Shown in pieces: positions 36,367-46,946 of a stretch of 64,000 bases of DNA (the stretch's first letter is position 1; each line of letters opens with the position of its first letter). The position numbers and the translations under genes were made by a program. The notes beneath the pieces are model-generated. The model was not told the DNA's origin. It searched no databases and worked only from the letters and a program-made list of their open reading frames with translations. The DNA comes from Tolypothrix sp. FACHB-123 (GTDB lineage: Bacteria > Cyanobacteriota > Cyanobacteriia > Cyanobacteriales > Nostocaceae): the NCBI RefSeq assembly GCF_014697075.1, contig NZ_JACJRE010000004.1, positions 186,001 through 250,000 on the forward strand, written 5' to 3'.

Positions 36367-39300
36367 ATGACTTTATTAAATCCTTTAATTAGTGTAATTT
36401 TGACTACCTATAACCATGAAAAATATATAGGTGAAGCAATAGAAAGTATTCTTAATCAGACTTTAAAAAATTTTGAATTAATTATTATTAATGATGGCTC
36501 TACTGATAGAACTGAGGAAATTATAAACATATTTAAAGATGCTCGTATTCATTATATTTATCAAAAAAATCAAGGGACAAGTACTGCTATTAATCAGGGT
36601 GTATTAGCCGCTAAAGGTAAGTACATAGCTTTCATGTCTGGGGATGATGTTTGCTATCCCCAGAGGCTGGAAAGACAATACAATTATTGTTCAGAAACAG
36701 AACAAAATGTTTTAGTTTTTTCTTGGGTAGATTTTATCAATGAAAATAGTGAAATTTTTTCAGGTGAACCTTATATACCAGCAGACTGGTTTAATAGAAA
36801 TAATCAAAGTAGCGCCAAAATTTTAAGATACTTCTTTGAAAATGGCAATTATGTCAATGCTCCTACTGCTTTTGTAGAGAAAAAAGCATTTATAAACAGC
36901 AATTTATTCCACTTAACTTCTATTCAAGCTCAGGATTTTTATATGTGGATTGAATTACTTGGAAAAGGCTATGAAATATTTATATTGCCGGAAAAATTAC
37001 TAAAGTATAGAGTTACAGGAAAAACTTTAAGTCAATCACATAATTATAAAATTAGAGAAAGTTTTGAGTATGAACTGTTGCTAAAGAATTTTTTTAAAAA
37101 TATCCCAGCAACCTTATTTAAAGAAGCATTTAGCAACTTAATCAAGAATAATAACTTCAATAGTGAAATAGAATATGAGCTAGAGAAAGCATTTATTTAT
37201 TTAAACTACAATTCGCAATTATTTTATAAAATTAGTTATGAGAAACTGTTTGAACTTTTACAAAATCCATATATATTGACCATAAGTAAAGAAAAATACA
37301 ATTTTGATTTACCTAATTTATATAATTTAATCACAAATTTTCTTAGAATGAATGAAAATGAAAGTAAAAAAGCTTTAGTATCTATAATTATTCCGTGTTA
37401 TAATCAGGCTCGCTTTTTGAAAGAAGCTGTTGACAGTATCATCAACCAAGTATATCAAAATTGGGAATGTATCATTGTTAATGATGGTAGCCCTGATGAT
37501 ACTAGTGAGGTTGCCAAATTTATTATTGATTTATATAAGAACAGAAAAATATATCTTCTTGAAAAGCCTAATGGTGGTCTTCCAGATGCTAGAAATAAGG
37601 GAATAAAGCAATCTTCTGGTCAATATATATTGTGTTTGGATGCTGATGATAAAATCGGTGCTAATTTTCTTGAAGATTCTGTAGCAATTTTACAAGCCCA
37701 TTCGGCAGTTGGTTTTGTTTATACAGATGTGCAGTACTTTGGAGCTAAAAACGATAAAATTAGCTACGGAGACTTTAATCCTAATATCTTTATAAGAAAT
37801 AATCAAGCGACCGCCACATCTCTATTTCGCAGGGAAATCTTTGATCAGGTTGGTGGATTCAAAACAATCATGGATGGAGGATTAGAAGATTGGGAATTTT
37901 GGATTTCTGCTTATGAAAATGGTTGGCAAGGGTATCGTTTAGCAAAGGCCTCTTTTTACTATAGACAACACGCTACAGGCTCTATGCTGCAAAATCTTGT
38001 GAATCAGAAATCCAAGCTGCAAATTCTATTTGCTAGAATTATTAGCCTTCATCCCAAACTGTATACTGAGCAAGAAATACTGTGGGCAGAGCAGACATTA
38101 TATCAAAATCAAAATAGTGCTGCTACCTCTAAAGCTTTGGATAATTATGAACTGTTACTAACTCAATTATGCAGACAAATTACAGAATATCAGCAGGAAA
38201 CTCAAAATTATGAATTGGCTAATGTTGCTCAAATTCGGCAACAAATTGCCAAATTATGGCTTAGTGTTGAAACACAACAATTGGCCACTGAATATTTTGG
38301 AACTTTAGGCACATTACATTCTACTATCCAAAATATTGGAATTAAAGAAGAAATACTGACTCAAGAGGAACAATCTTTTATAGATGAGGTTCAAGCATAT
38401 TTGGCTCAAGGTTTAAATCAGCAAAATACCATACAATATCTGCTTGCTGCTCAGGTTTACTGTCGTGCTGACCAGTTACAATTACAGCATGATTTTTCTC
38501 ATATACCTCATTGGTTTATTCAAGACTATTTGCGTTTCTTATTTGCTTCTCCAGTCCACTTTTACAAACTGGGAGAAGCAGATAATTATAATAATTATCT
38601 GCAAGAATTGCTAAATTTTTTACACACATTAATTATCAGTGATACCGATAATAAATTATCGCGGGAAATAATTAATAATTTTGCTCAAAATGGTAATTTT
38701 ATCCCGTTGTATTTTAATGAAAAAAATCTCAAAAATATTTATATAAAACGTGCAGGAATACTAGAGTTGTTTCTTAAAAATAATGGGTTTGAAGTCAATT
38801 ATGAGTTTACGGAGCAGCCTGTAAATAGAAAAAAAATTAGGCTTGGTATTTTAGCAACACATTTCACGCCAGGTTCGGAAACATTTGCTTACCTTCCTGT
38901 TTATGAATATATAAGTAGAGATTTTGAAGTAATTCTGTATTCTCTTAATCAAACTAGTCATCCCCTAGAACAATATTGTAAAACCTGTGCAAACTTATTT
39001 ACCTTGTTACCAGCAAATTTATCAGAGCAAGTCAATATTATTCGTGCTGATGATTTAGATATACTATTTATTGCTACTAATGTGACGGCAGTAACCAATC
39101 AAATTTGCCTTTTGGCAATGCATAGGTTGGCAAGAATACAAGTTACTAGTGGCGGATCAGTTGTCACTACTGGAATGCGGCACATTGATTATTATATTTC
39201 TGGAACGTTAACCGATCCATCACCAACAGCGGCAGAACAGTATCGAGAAAAGTTATTAAAAATAGAAGGAACAGCTCATTGTTTTAGTTATGGTAACGAA

Positions 39301-40395
39301 CAAGAACAGGTAAATATTGAAGTTAAGAGAGAAAATTTAGGAATTGCCAAAGATACTGTAGTTTTTATCTCTGCTGCTAATTTATTTAAAATTACTCCAG
39401 AGTTAATTAATACATGGGCTAAAATTATTCTAGAAGTGCCAAATTCAGTTTTGGTATTGTTGCCGTATGGGCCGAATTGGTCAAACATTTACCCAAAAAA
39501 ATATTTTGAATCTTATTTGATTGTAGTATTTGCAAAATATGGTTTATTAGAAGATAGATTTATAGTTTTAGATCCTCAACCAGTGCCAAATCGGGAAGAG
39601 GTTAAAGAATACTTGAAAATTGCTGATGTTTATCTTGATTCTTATCCATTTGCAGGTACAACTTCTTTAATCGAACCACTACAAATAAATTTACCAGTAA
39701 TAGCTAGGCAAGGTCATAGTTTCCGTTCGGCAATGGGTGCTGCAATGATTCAATCACTAGATGTTTCTGATTTAGTTGCTGATAGTGAAGAGTCGTATAT
39801 AAAGTTAGCGACTACCCTCGGTAATGACTCTGAATTACGTCATCATAAAAGAAAGCAAATTCAGGAAAAAATGCAAGCTAATCCTAGTTTTTTGGATAGC
39901 CGCTCCTATTCAGCTAAGATTGAACGCTTATTTAAGCAACTCTTCAGTAATTATCTTGTAGAGACTCTCCGCCAAAATCTACCCTTGAGAGATATCAATC
40001 TGATCATTTTCCCAGATTGGACTCAATCAGAAGAATCCATAGGTTCAGAATTGGAACGAGTCATCAAATTTTTTGCTACTTATCCAGACAGTCAAACAAC
40101 TACCTTGTTGATTGATACGAATAATATTGCAGTAGAAGATGCAGAAATATTTTTATCGAGCGTAGCTATGAATCTGATGATGAACGAAGATTTAGATATA
40201 ACGGAGGGATTAGACATTTCTTTGCTAGAACCATTAAGCAATCATCAGTGGCAAGCTTTATTACCTAGCCTGACAGCAAGAATTACTTTGGAGTTTGAAA
40301 ATAAGCTAGCATTGGCGCAATTACCAATTGCAGAACTTTCTGTTTGGGATTGGGATAAACTTATGAATTCAACTTTAGAAATCACTACTGTTTAG
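36367..40395 (+). CDS. Large glycosyltransferase: two GT2 domains plus GT41-like (SPINDLY) domain
   Basis: 1342 residues. Two GT2 domains: residues about 5-220 (ISVILTTYNHEKYIGEAIES, AFMSGDDVCYP) and 335-560 (VSIIIPCYNQARFLKEAVDS, LCLDADDKIG), each with its Asp-rich metal site. A helical region (610-800) leads to a C-terminal part (about 815-1200) with IRLGILATHFTPGS, an Arg-Ile-Gln-Val-Thr-like strand, and DVYLDSYPFAGTTSLIEPL, the pattern of GT41/O-GlcNAc-transferase-like C-termini. The protein is AT-rich compared with neighbours. It faces the TPR-GT41 gene across back-to-back terminators, near a pilin gene; the target could be a surface protein (inference). Confidence 0.85.
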   Translation: MTLLNPLISVILTTYNHEKYIGEAIESILNQTLKNFELIIINDGSTDRTEEIINIFKDARIHYIYQKNQGTSTAINQGVLAAKGKYIAFMSGDDVCYPQRLERQYNYCSETEQNVLVFSWVDFINENSEIFSGEPYIPADWFNRNNQSSAKILRYFFENGNYVNAPTAFVEKKAFINSNLFHLTSIQAQDFYMWIELLGKGYEIFILPEKLLKYRVTGKTLSQSHNYKIRESFEYELLLKNFFKNIPATLFKEAFSNLIKNNNFNSEIEYELEKAFIYLNYNSQLFYKISYEKLFELLQNPYILTISKEKYNFDLPNLYNLITNFLRMNENESKKALVSIIIPCYNQARFLKEAVDSIINQVYQNWECIIVNDGSPDDTSEVAKFIIDLYKNRKIYLLEKPNGGLPDARNKGIKQSSGQYILCLDADDKIGANFLEDSVAILQAHSAVGFVYTDVQYFGAKNDKISYGDFNPNIFIRNNQATATSLFRREIFDQVGGFKTIMDGGLEDWEFWISAYENGWQGYRLAKASFYYRQHATGSMLQNLVNQKSKLQILFARIISLHPKLYTEQEILWAEQTLYQNQNSAATSKALDNYELLLTQLCRQITEYQQETQNYELANVAQIRQQIAKLWLSVETQQLATEYFGTLGTLHSTIQNIGIKEEILTQEEQSFIDEVQAYLAQGLNQQNTIQYLLAAQVYCRADQLQLQHDFSHIPHWFIQDYLRFLFASPVHFYKLGEADNYNNYLQELLNFLHTLIISDTDNKLSREIINNFAQNGNFIPLYFNEKNLKNIYIKRAGILELFLKNNGFEVNYEFTEQPVNRKKIRLGILATHFTPGSETFAYLPVYEYISRDFEVILYSLNQTSHPLEQYCKTCANLFTLLPANLSEQVNIIRADDLDILFIATNVTAVTNQICLLAMHRLARIQVTSGGSVVTTGMRHIDYYISGTLTDPSPTAAEQYREKLLKIEGTAHCFSYGNEQEQVNIEVKRENLGIAKDTVVFISAANLFKITPELINTWAKIILEVPNSVLVLLPYGPNWSNIYPKKYFESYLIVVFAKYGLLEDRFIVLDPQPVPNREEVKEYLKIADVYLDSYPFAGTTSLIEPLQINLPVIARQGHSFRSAMGAAMIQSLDVSDLVADSEESYIKLATTLGNDSELRHHKRKQIQEKMQANPSFLDSRSYSAKIERLFKQLFSNYLVETLRQNLPLRDINLIIFPDWTQSEESIGSELERVIKFFATYPDSQTTTLLIDTNNIAVEDAEIFLSSVAMNLMMNEDLDITEGLDISLLEPLSNHQWQALLPSLTARITLEFENKLALAQLPIAELSVWDWDKLMNSTLEITTV

Positions 40396-40440
40396 TTATC
40401 AAAGTTGAATTAACTGTTTTCTTGAATATTATTCAATAAA

Positions 40441-40469
40441 CCAGAGATTTGAATCTCTGGTATTTTTTT
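40441..40469 (+). terminator. Terminator of the glycosyltransferase gene
   Basis: CCAGAGAT-TTGA-ATCTCTGG followed by TATTTTTTT, 45 bp after the stop. Confidence 0.8.
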
Positions 40470-40473
40470 CATG

Positions 40474-40501
40474 CATAAAAAAAGCTCGCACAAGCAAGCT
40501 T
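40474..40501 (-). terminator. Terminator of the TPR-GT41 gene
   Basis: On the minus strand AAGCTTGC-TTGT-GCGAGCTT (one G-U pair) and a T run, 40 bp after the stop. It lies directly next to the plus-strand terminator. Confidence 0.75.
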
Positions 40502-40540
40502 TTCATCTACTATTGGTTATGGGTTTTATATTTGATATCA

Positions 40541-42763
40541 TTACCCATCAACATACCGTTGCCACATTTGCTCGTAAGCTTTTTCCATATCACGAGTAAA
40601 TTGCTTTGCATTCCACAAAGGTGCTGTATGCCTTGATTGACGAAGTTTCCATGAAATTTGTTGTCGTAATTTTTCATCTTTACCCAAGCGTACACCCCAT
40701 TCTACATACTCATCTTCAGTCCAAGCGATGCCTTCTGTAATACCTGCATTAATCATCATTGTGTAGCTATTACGTGCTGCAAATTGTTGCCCAACTCTGG
40801 TGACTACAGGTATACACATCCACAAAGTTTCTAATGTTGTTGTAGCGCCATTGTAAGGATAGGTATCAAGAACAACATCAGCAATTGCTAAATTAGCACG
40901 ATGGATTGCTTCGGTAGGCGCACCAGGTAAAAATCTGAGCCGGGAAAAATCAACTCCCTCTTCTTCTGCCATACATTCAAAAAATTCTTTTGATGATTCT
41001 AGATCTGCATCACCTTTAATCAGAAGATAACTATTAGGCACTTCTCCAATAATTTTTAACTGTAATTGCAGGTGTTCTTGATGTCTTTTATATCCTTTTT
41101 GAGTCATGAAATAAACTATGGCATCACTAGGAATATCTAGATGTTCCCTTCGTAAGTTAGGTACATCTACTTCAAAACCATCAACAGCTATATAAGTTTG
41201 GGGTAATCTCCAAATTGTTTCGCTGTAATAATCCTGTGCTGATTCAGGTAACACATAAGGATCAGCAATAAAATAATCGATTGATGGCAATCCAGAAGCA
41301 TCCCAACCTAACCAAGTCACTTGAATGGGCGCAGATTTTATAGACATTAACTCACATGAATGATCTAATGTAATACTATCTAAATCAACTAGAATATCAA
41401 TTTCATCTGATTGGATTTGATCCCAAATGCCATAATCACGTAACCCAAATTTATGAAATTTTTCAGATTTGTTAATAAAATATTTTTTTGTGAACTGTTC
41501 TACAATTTCTGAATCGAATATAAAATAGCTATGAATTTTAAATTTTTCCGGATCGTGATGTTGAAAAAGCCATCGGCAGAGCCATCCTACAGAATGTCTT
41601 TTTAAACAGTGAGAAATATAACCTATATTAAGAGCTTTTTTATTTTTATTAATATTTTTTTTACGGGAAGCTAATAACTCATTTTGACGTGTGGACATCT
41701 CGCTATGATGTTGAATTATATTAGCTTGGCATAAACTAGAAATTCTATGTTGAAACCAGTGATTATTTTTAGGATCGTCATAAATATATGGCAGGAAAAA
41801 TAAGGAATTAAAAAGCCTAGCAGCAGTCACTTTTTCCAGATTATCAGGGTTTTCTTTGATTACTTGTTTTGCTAGTAATACTTGCTGCTGCAAGCTAGTA
41901 CATACTTCTTCCCAATAACTACCAGATGTCATTAAACCTCTTAATATTATGGAGTATGCACAAACTTTTTCAGATGCTGTGGTTGCTAATTCGTAATAGA
42001 GTTTAGCTGTTTCTATACCCTGTAAATACTTTTGAGCATTTTGGTAAAAATATGATAACTGTATAATGACTCCTCGATGATTGGGGACTCGTTGTAAACA
42101 TAATTCTCCAAAGCGTGATGCTAATTCAGGCATTTGTTTGAAAAATGCTATGTTTATAATCTCCAGCATTGCTGTATCAATAATATTAAATGGTTCTGGA
42201 AAATATTTTAGACAAGCTTCAAAGAAAGTGAGTAATGCATCTTCTTTGGGCGTATATATTAAAAGGTTTACAATTACATTCAACAATAAATCAGTATCGC
42301 AACTATCTATTTGTATTGGTAATAAAATAGTGATTGCTTCTAGTAAGTTAGTAATGTCATCACTAAAATTATTCAATAAAATAGCAAGCTTGACAATATG
42401 TAATAAATTATTTATATTTTCTGGGTCAATTTCCTTTATATGTTGACGAATTGCCCATGCAACTTGATAATCATTAATAGTTGCTCGACGTTTAGCTTCG
42501 GTTAGCAAAACTTCTAGCAAATCTGCTGTATACATTTCATCAGTATCTGATAATGCCATAAACCAAGTCATTTGTGCTTCGGTTTCTTGACCTTGCAGAA
42601 GCAACATTAATCCTAAATTCCAGTAGTGAGACTTGATATCTGGCTCTATTTCAATTGCTTGTTCGTAAAGACTAGCTGCCGCACTATAGTTTTCTTCAAT
42701 TAGGTATTTTTCTGCTTGCTGTTGCCAAATATTTTTGTTAGCAAGAGGCTGGATAGCAGTCAT
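40541..42763 (-). CDS. TPR / SPINDLY-type O-GlcNAc-transferase-like protein (GT41)
   Basis: 740 residues. N-terminal TPR repeats (about 10-330; YSAAASLYEQAIEIEPDIKSHYWNLGLML in pieces) and a C-terminal GT41 catalytic region (about 365-735): LNIGYISHCLKRHSVGW, IQVTWLGWDASGLPSIDYF, FLPGAPTEAIHRANLAIADVVLDTYPYNGATTT (quoted in parts). The last of these matches the UDP-binding signature of OGT/SPY proteins. It converges with the GT2/GT41 gene and its promoter faces away from the pilin gene. A transferase that adds a sugar to Ser/Thr of a protein is likely; pilin is a candidate substrate only because of the position. Confidence 0.85.
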   Translation of the reverse strand: MTAIQPLANKNIWQQQAEKYLIEENYSAAASLYEQAIEIEPDIKSHYWNLGLMLLLQGQETEAQMTWFMALSDTDEMYTADLLEVLLTEAKRRATINDYQVAWAIRQHIKEIDPENINNLLHIVKLAILLNNFSDDITNLLEAITILLPIQIDSCDTDLLLNVIVNLLIYTPKEDALLTFFEACLKYFPEPFNIIDTAMLEIINIAFFKQMPELASRFGELCLQRVPNHRGVIIQLSYFYQNAQKYLQGIETAKLYYELATTASEKVCAYSIILRGLMTSGSYWEEVCTSLQQQVLLAKQVIKENPDNLEKVTAARLFNSLFFLPYIYDDPKNNHWFQHRISSLCQANIIQHHSEMSTRQNELLASRKKNINKNKKALNIGYISHCLKRHSVGWLCRWLFQHHDPEKFKIHSYFIFDSEIVEQFTKKYFINKSEKFHKFGLRDYGIWDQIQSDEIDILVDLDSITLDHSCELMSIKSAPIQVTWLGWDASGLPSIDYFIADPYVLPESAQDYYSETIWRLPQTYIAVDGFEVDVPNLRREHLDIPSDAIVYFMTQKGYKRHQEHLQLQLKIIGEVPNSYLLIKGDADLESSKEFFECMAEEEGVDFSRLRFLPGAPTEAIHRANLAIADVVLDTYPYNGATTTLETLWMCIPVVTRVGQQFAARNSYTMMINAGITEGIAWTEDEYVEWGVRLGKDEKLRQQISWKLRQSRHTAPLWNAKQFTRDMEKAYEQMWQRYVDG

Positions 42764-43006
42764 ATTAAAATCTCAGTTCATTTACTGTTCTGTTATATCT
42801 TAATATTGGATTTTCAGTAAAGTTATAAAGCTAATTTTATTTCTTGAAAACAAGTCTCAATATTATATTTTGATTTACAATTTCTTTACAAAAATTTGCT
42901 TTTATGATTAAAAATATTTGCGCAAAAAGACATGCAAGAGGATTTTACAAACTTAAATTGTAATTATATTCTCAAAAATAAACATAACTTTTAAACTCAT
43001 TAAATA
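42764..43006. other. Gene-free leader of the TPR-GT41 gene
   Basis: AT-rich DNA upstream of the GT41 gene (minus strand), before the pilin terminator. No clear promoter elements. Confidence 0.4.
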
Positions 43007-43047
43007 TTAAAAAATATTCACCCCCTGCAAAATTCTTAGGAGGTGAA
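43007..43047 (-). terminator. Terminator of the pilin gene
   Basis: On the minus strand TTCACCTCC (43047-43039) pairs with GGGGGTGAA (43025-43017) around a 13-nt loop, then a TATTTTTT run. It follows the pilin stop by about 50 bp. Confidence 0.75.
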
Positions 43048-43099
43048 TATATATATGTCTCTTACTTGCATATAGTAAGAGTAGATAATTGATTGATAT

Positions 43100-43636
43100 T
43101 TATTTAATAAACTTGCCGCTACCGTTGCAAGTAGTACTGCCTGCACCATCTATCAAAGCAGCCCCACTGGTTCCTACATTGTTGCCTTCACAAAGGAAAG
43201 CAATACTGGTTAATTCAGAGTTGGCACCTACGGATTCTAAGTAAACTCTACCACCATAGTTTTTCAGTCCACTGGCAATTGCTGTTGAGTAGCTCGTTGC
43301 ATAAGCAGCAGTAGCAGTTCCTGTTACTGCTGATGTAAAGTATGAATAGTTGCTAGTTGTGGTTTTAATACCAATCCCTGTGTCATTCACAGTAGATGCA
43401 AAAGTGTCATTTTCTGTGTAGTAAGCTTGTTGACCTTTGTTCATAGAACCAACATAGGTCTTAGATTCTGATTGTTTAGCTTTCTTGGCTTGGTTGAGGA
43501 ATGAAGGTAGAGCGATCGCAGACAGAATACCGATAATAATGATTACTACCAACAGTTCAATAAGTGTAAAACCTTGTTCGTCTTTCTTTTTACCGAGAAT
43601 GTGCTGAAGGAATTTTGCTTTAAGTTCGGTTTTCAT
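43100..43636 (-). CDS. Type IV pilin-like protein (PilA-type)
   Basis: 178 residues with the prepilin signature: basic leader ending in Gly, then Phe-Thr-Leu-Ile-Glu5 (QGFTLIELLVVIIIIG), so PilD cleaves before Phe and methylates it. The leader (about 21 residues) is longer than usual, as in many cyanobacteria. The C-terminal domain has two Cys (FLCEGNN and STTCNGSG) that likely form the pilin disulfide loop, and is rich in Ser/Thr/Ala/Gly, possible glycosylation sites. Used in type IV pili (motility, DNA uptake, or hormogonia in Nostoc). Neighbour of two GT41-type genes. Confidence 0.9.
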   Translation of the reverse strand: MKTELKAKFLQHILGKKKDEQGFTLIELLVVIIIIGILSAIALPSFLNQAKKAKQSESKTYVGSMNKGQQAYYTENDTFASTVNDTGIGIKTTTSNYSYFTSAVTGTATAAYATSYSTAIASGLKNYGGRVYLESVGANSELTSIAFLCEGNNVGTSGAALIDGAGSTTCNGSGKFIK

Positions 43637-43922
43637 AAGTGTTTTCCCTGCGGTCTGGGTGAGTTGTTTGTTCTAGAAAGAACTTACCCATTTCATTACA
43701 GTTTCATATCACTAGTACTAAAAATATTTTTTTAGTTGTATTTTAGACTTTCATAATACTGAAGGTAATCAAACAAGACTTTCCTGATGGGATTGAGGCT
43801 GATTAATGTTGCGCATATCTACTTGTAACCTGCGATCGCTCTCAATTCGCTAGTCTTCCCAATTGCGATCGCAGTTTGTTATGCTATATTAAGCGTAGTC
43901 GTTATGAGTTTGTATAACTGTT

Positions 43923-45296
43923 ATGACCAACCCGACAGTAGAAAATTTGGTAATTATCGGTTCTGGGCCAGCAGGATACACGGCGGCGATATATGCCGGG
44001 CGAGCTAACTTGAAACCTGTGGTATTTGAAGGCTTCCAAGCAGGGGGTTTGCCTGGTGGGCAATTGATGACAACGACGGAAGTTGAAAACTTTCCTGGGT
44101 TTCCCCAAGGGATTACCGGGCCGGAATTGATGGATAGGATGAAGGCGCAAGCTGAACGCTGGGGGGCTGAGTTATATACAGAAGATGTAATATCAGTTGA
44201 TTTGACTCAGCGTCCGTTTACTGTGCGCTCAGAGGAAAGGGAAGTTAAAGCCAACAGTATTATTATTGCCACTGGTGCAACCGCCAAGCGTTTAGGTTTA
44301 CCCAGCGAACATGAATTTTGGAGTCGAGGAATTTCTGCTTGTGCGATTTGCGATGGTGCGACGCCGATTTTCCACGGTGCGGAACTGGCTGTGATTGGTG
44401 CTGGTGACTCGGCGGCGGAAGAGTCAATTTACTTAACCAAGTATGGCTCTAAAGTCAATCTGCTGGTGCGTTCTGATAAAATGCGGGCTTCTAAAGCTAT
44501 GCAAGACAGGGTTTTGAGCAATCCCAAAATCCAGGTACATTGGAACACAGAAGCCGTAGATATCTTTGGTAACGGCCACATGGACGGGGTGAAAATCCGC
44601 AATACCAAAACTGGCGAAGAAAGCAAACTACACGTAAAGGGTTTGTTCTACGCTATTGGTCACACTCCGAATACTTCTTTATTTAAGGGACAACTAGAAC
44701 TAGATGAAGTCGGATATGTTGCTACTAAGCATGGTTCTGTAGAAACCAGCGTTGAAGGTGTATTTGCGGCTGGTGATGTGCAAGACCATGAGTTTCGCCA
44801 AGCAATTACGGCTGCGGGGACTGGTTGTATGTCCGCGATGTTGGCTGAACGCTGGTTATCTTCTAATGGTTTGATTCAAGAATTTCATCAACAACCAGAA
44901 ACACCAACTAATGAATTAGAACATCAGCCAGCAGCGAAGAAAACCGAAGCTGAACAACAAGCCGAATTTAGTGTAAATACGACACGACATGAAGGTGGTT
45001 ATGCTTTGCGGAAACTTTTCCATGAAAGCGATCGCTTACTTCTGGTAAAATATGTAGCTCCTGGTTGCGGCCCTTGTCATACCTTGAAACCAATACTCAA
45101 TAAAGTGGTTGATGAATTTGACGGCAAAATTCACTTTATTGAAATTGATATCGATAAAGACCGCGAGATTGCCGAAAATGCTGGGGTGACAGGTACACCG
45201 ACGATTCAATTGTTCAAAAATAAGGAACTGATCAAAGAAGTCAAAGGTGTGAAGCAGAAAAGCGAGTATCGCCAATTAGTTGAAAGTAATCTTTGA
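43923..45296 (+). CDS. ntrC: NADPH-thioredoxin reductase C (NTRC)
   Basis: 457 residues: a thioredoxin reductase (FAD motif [15 protein letters not shown]; redox pair CAIC near 140-143; NADPH motif [11 protein letters not shown]) fused to a thioredoxin (CGPC near residues 382-385, residues about 340-457). This is the plant and cyanobacterial NTRC, which reduces 2-Cys peroxiredoxin with NADPH. The symbol is used in the NTRC sense, not for the nitrogen regulator. A short non-coding gap with HIP1 sites lies upstream. Confidence 0.95.
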   Translation: MTNPTVENLVIIGSGPAGYTAAIYAGRANLKPVVFEGFQAGGLPGGQLMTTTEVENFPGFPQGITGPELMDRMKAQAERWGAELYTEDVISVDLTQRPFTVRSEEREVKANSIIIATGATAKRLGLPSEHEFWSRGISACAICDGATPIFHGAELAVIGAGDSAAEESIYLTKYGSKVNLLVRSDKMRASKAMQDRVLSNPKIQVHWNTEAVDIFGNGHMDGVKIRNTKTGEESKLHVKGLFYAIGHTPNTSLFKGQLELDEVGYVATKHGSVETSVEGVFAAGDVQDHEFRQAITAAGTGCMSAMLAERWLSSNGLIQEFHQQPETPTNELEHQPAAKKTEAEQQAEFSVNTTRHEGGYALRKLFHESDRLLLVKYVAPGCGPCHTLKPILNKVVDEFDGKIHFIEIDIDKDREIAENAGVTGTPTIQLFKNKELIKEVKGVKQKSEYRQLVESNL

Positions 45297-45426
45297 AGTA
45301 CTGGGATTTGGGGATGAGGGAGATAAATGCCCAATGCCCCATGCCCATTTTCCTTGATAGAATACATCCATATTGCCGCCACTATAAGCCAAAATTTTTA
45401 TAGACAGAACTTAGGTACAGGCAAAA

Positions 45427-46401
45427 ATGGATATCAAAAATGGCTTCGTCGGCACTATTGGGAATACACCTTTAATTCGCTTAAACAGCTTTAGTGAAGA
45501 AACAGGGTGCGAAATTCTCGCTAAAGCAGAATTCCTCAACCCCGGTGGTTCCGTTAAAGACCGCGCTGCACTTTATATTATTGAAGATGCAGAAAAGAAA
45601 GGCTTGCTCAAACCAGGTGGTACAGTAGTTGAAGGTACCGCAGGTAATACTGGTATTGGATTGGCGCATATTTGTAACGCTAAAGGTTACAAATGCCTAA
45701 TTATTATTCCAAATACACAGTCTCAAGAAAAAATAGACGCATTAACAACTCTAGGTGCAGAAGTTCGCCCGGTTCCTGCTGTACCTTATAAAGACCCTAA
45801 TAATTACGTCAAACTCTCTGGGAGAATAGCGGCTGAATTAGATAATGCAATTTGGGCGAATCAATTTGATAATTTAGCTAACCGCCAAGCCCATTATGAA
45901 ACTACAGGGCCAGAAATTTGGGCGCAAACAGATGGTAAGGTTGATGGTTGGGTAGCTGCAACGGGAACTGGCGGTACATTTGCTGGTGTGGCACTTTACT
46001 TAAAAGAAAAGAATCCAGCAGTTAAATGCGTTGTGGCAGATCCTTTAGGTAGTGGGCTTTATAGCTATATCAAAACTGGTGAAATCAGCATAGAAGGTAG
46101 TTCCATCACTGAAGGTATTGGAAACAGTCGCATTACAGCGAATATGGAAAGCGTACCAGCCGATGATGCGATTCAGATAGATGATAAAGAAGCTTTGCGA
46201 GTAGTTTATCAACTGCTGAGAAAAGATGGATTATTAATGGGTGGCTCCACAGGGATTAATGTGGCTGCGGCTGTTGCTTTAGCCAAGCAGTTAGGCCCCG
46301 GACATACCATTGTTACCATTTTGTGTGATAGTGGTTCCCGCTATCAGTCACGGATATTCAATCATGAATGGTTAGCGTCTAAAGGGCTTTCTGTGGATTA
46401 G
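45427..46401 (+). CDS. cysK: Cysteine synthase (O-acetylserine thiol-lyase)
   Basis: A PLP enzyme that makes cysteine from O-acetylserine and sulfide. 324 residues, with the PLP lysine in [11 protein letters not shown], the phosphate loop [19 protein letters not shown] and [10 protein letters not shown]. The sequence variant (CysK2/cystathionine-synthase-like form with VVADPLGSG) could use other thiols; assignment as cysteine synthase A family. Follows NTRC on the same strand, 130 bp downstream. Confidence 0.93.
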   Translation: MDIKNGFVGTIGNTPLIRLNSFSEETGCEILAKAEFLNPGGSVKDRAALYIIEDAEKKGLLKPGGTVVEGTAGNTGIGLAHICNAKGYKCLIIIPNTQSQEKIDALTTLGAEVRPVPAVPYKDPNNYVKLSGRIAAELDNAIWANQFDNLANRQAHYETTGPEIWAQTDGKVDGWVAATGTGGTFAGVALYLKEKNPAVKCVVADPLGSGLYSYIKTGEISIEGSSITEGIGNSRITANMESVPADDAIQIDDKEALRVVYQLLRKDGLLMGGSTGINVAAAVALAKQLGPGHTIVTILCDSGSRYQSRIFNHEWLASKGLSVD

Positions 46402-46487
46402 TCAATAGTCATTGGTCATTTGTCAGAGACGCGATTAATCGCGTCTGTACAGTTGTTATGTCTTCCCGTTGTCTCTCTCCTCTGCGC

Positions 46488-46536
46488 CACGTCAGTTGCT
46501 ACAACGCGGGAAACCCGCGCAACGCACTGACTCCTC
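46488..46536. repeat. Interspersed repeat copy (GTTGCTACAACGCGGGAAAC)
   Basis: Hairpin-forming GTTGCTACAACGCGGGAAACCCGCGCAACGCACTGAC, given in parts: ACGCGGGAAACCCGC is a self-complementary stem. Related to the unit at 32871-33001. Confidence 0.55.
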
Positions 46537-46559
46537 TGCGTCTCTGTGGTTGATAAAAT

Positions 46560-46892
46560 ATGTCAAACACCACTCAATCATCGGATTTTCCTAGAACAGA
46601 TCCCAATTCTTCGCCCAAATGCGTGCGCGTTTGCCAAAACCGTGCTTGTAAAAAACAAGGTGCTGTAGATGTTTTAGCGGCCTTTGCTGCTTTACCTGTT
46701 GCTGGTGTCATTGTTACAGCTAGCAGTTGTTTAGGACAATGTGGCAATGGCCCTATGGTATTAGTATTACCTGAGATGGTCTGGTATAGCGGCGTTCAAC
46801 CCAGTGAAGTACCTCTATTGGTAGAACAACATCTATTAGGCGATCAAAGAGTCAAGCAGATGCTTTATTATCGGTTTCATCCCCTGGGATAA
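46560..46892 (+). CDS. Thioredoxin-like [2Fe-2S] ferredoxin-domain protein
   Basis: 110 residues. Two Cys pairs, CQNRAC near residue 22 and SCLGQCGNGP near 60, form the typical cluster site of thioredoxin-like ferredoxins (as in NuoE/HoxE-like proteins). Short, soluble and cytoplasmic. The start ATG fits. Electron partner unknown. The next gene begins 54 bp downstream on the same strand, so an operon is possible. Confidence 0.85.
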   Translation: MSNTTQSSDFPRTDPNSSPKCVRVCQNRACKKQGAVDVLAAFAALPVAGVIVTASSCLGQCGNGPMVLVLPEMVWYSGVQPSEVPLLVEQHLLGDQRVKQMLYYRFHPLG

Positions 46893-46946
46893 AGTGTTTC
46901 AAAATATATCAGTCTGCACTCTTTGTTGACCGAAGTGAGGAAGCCA

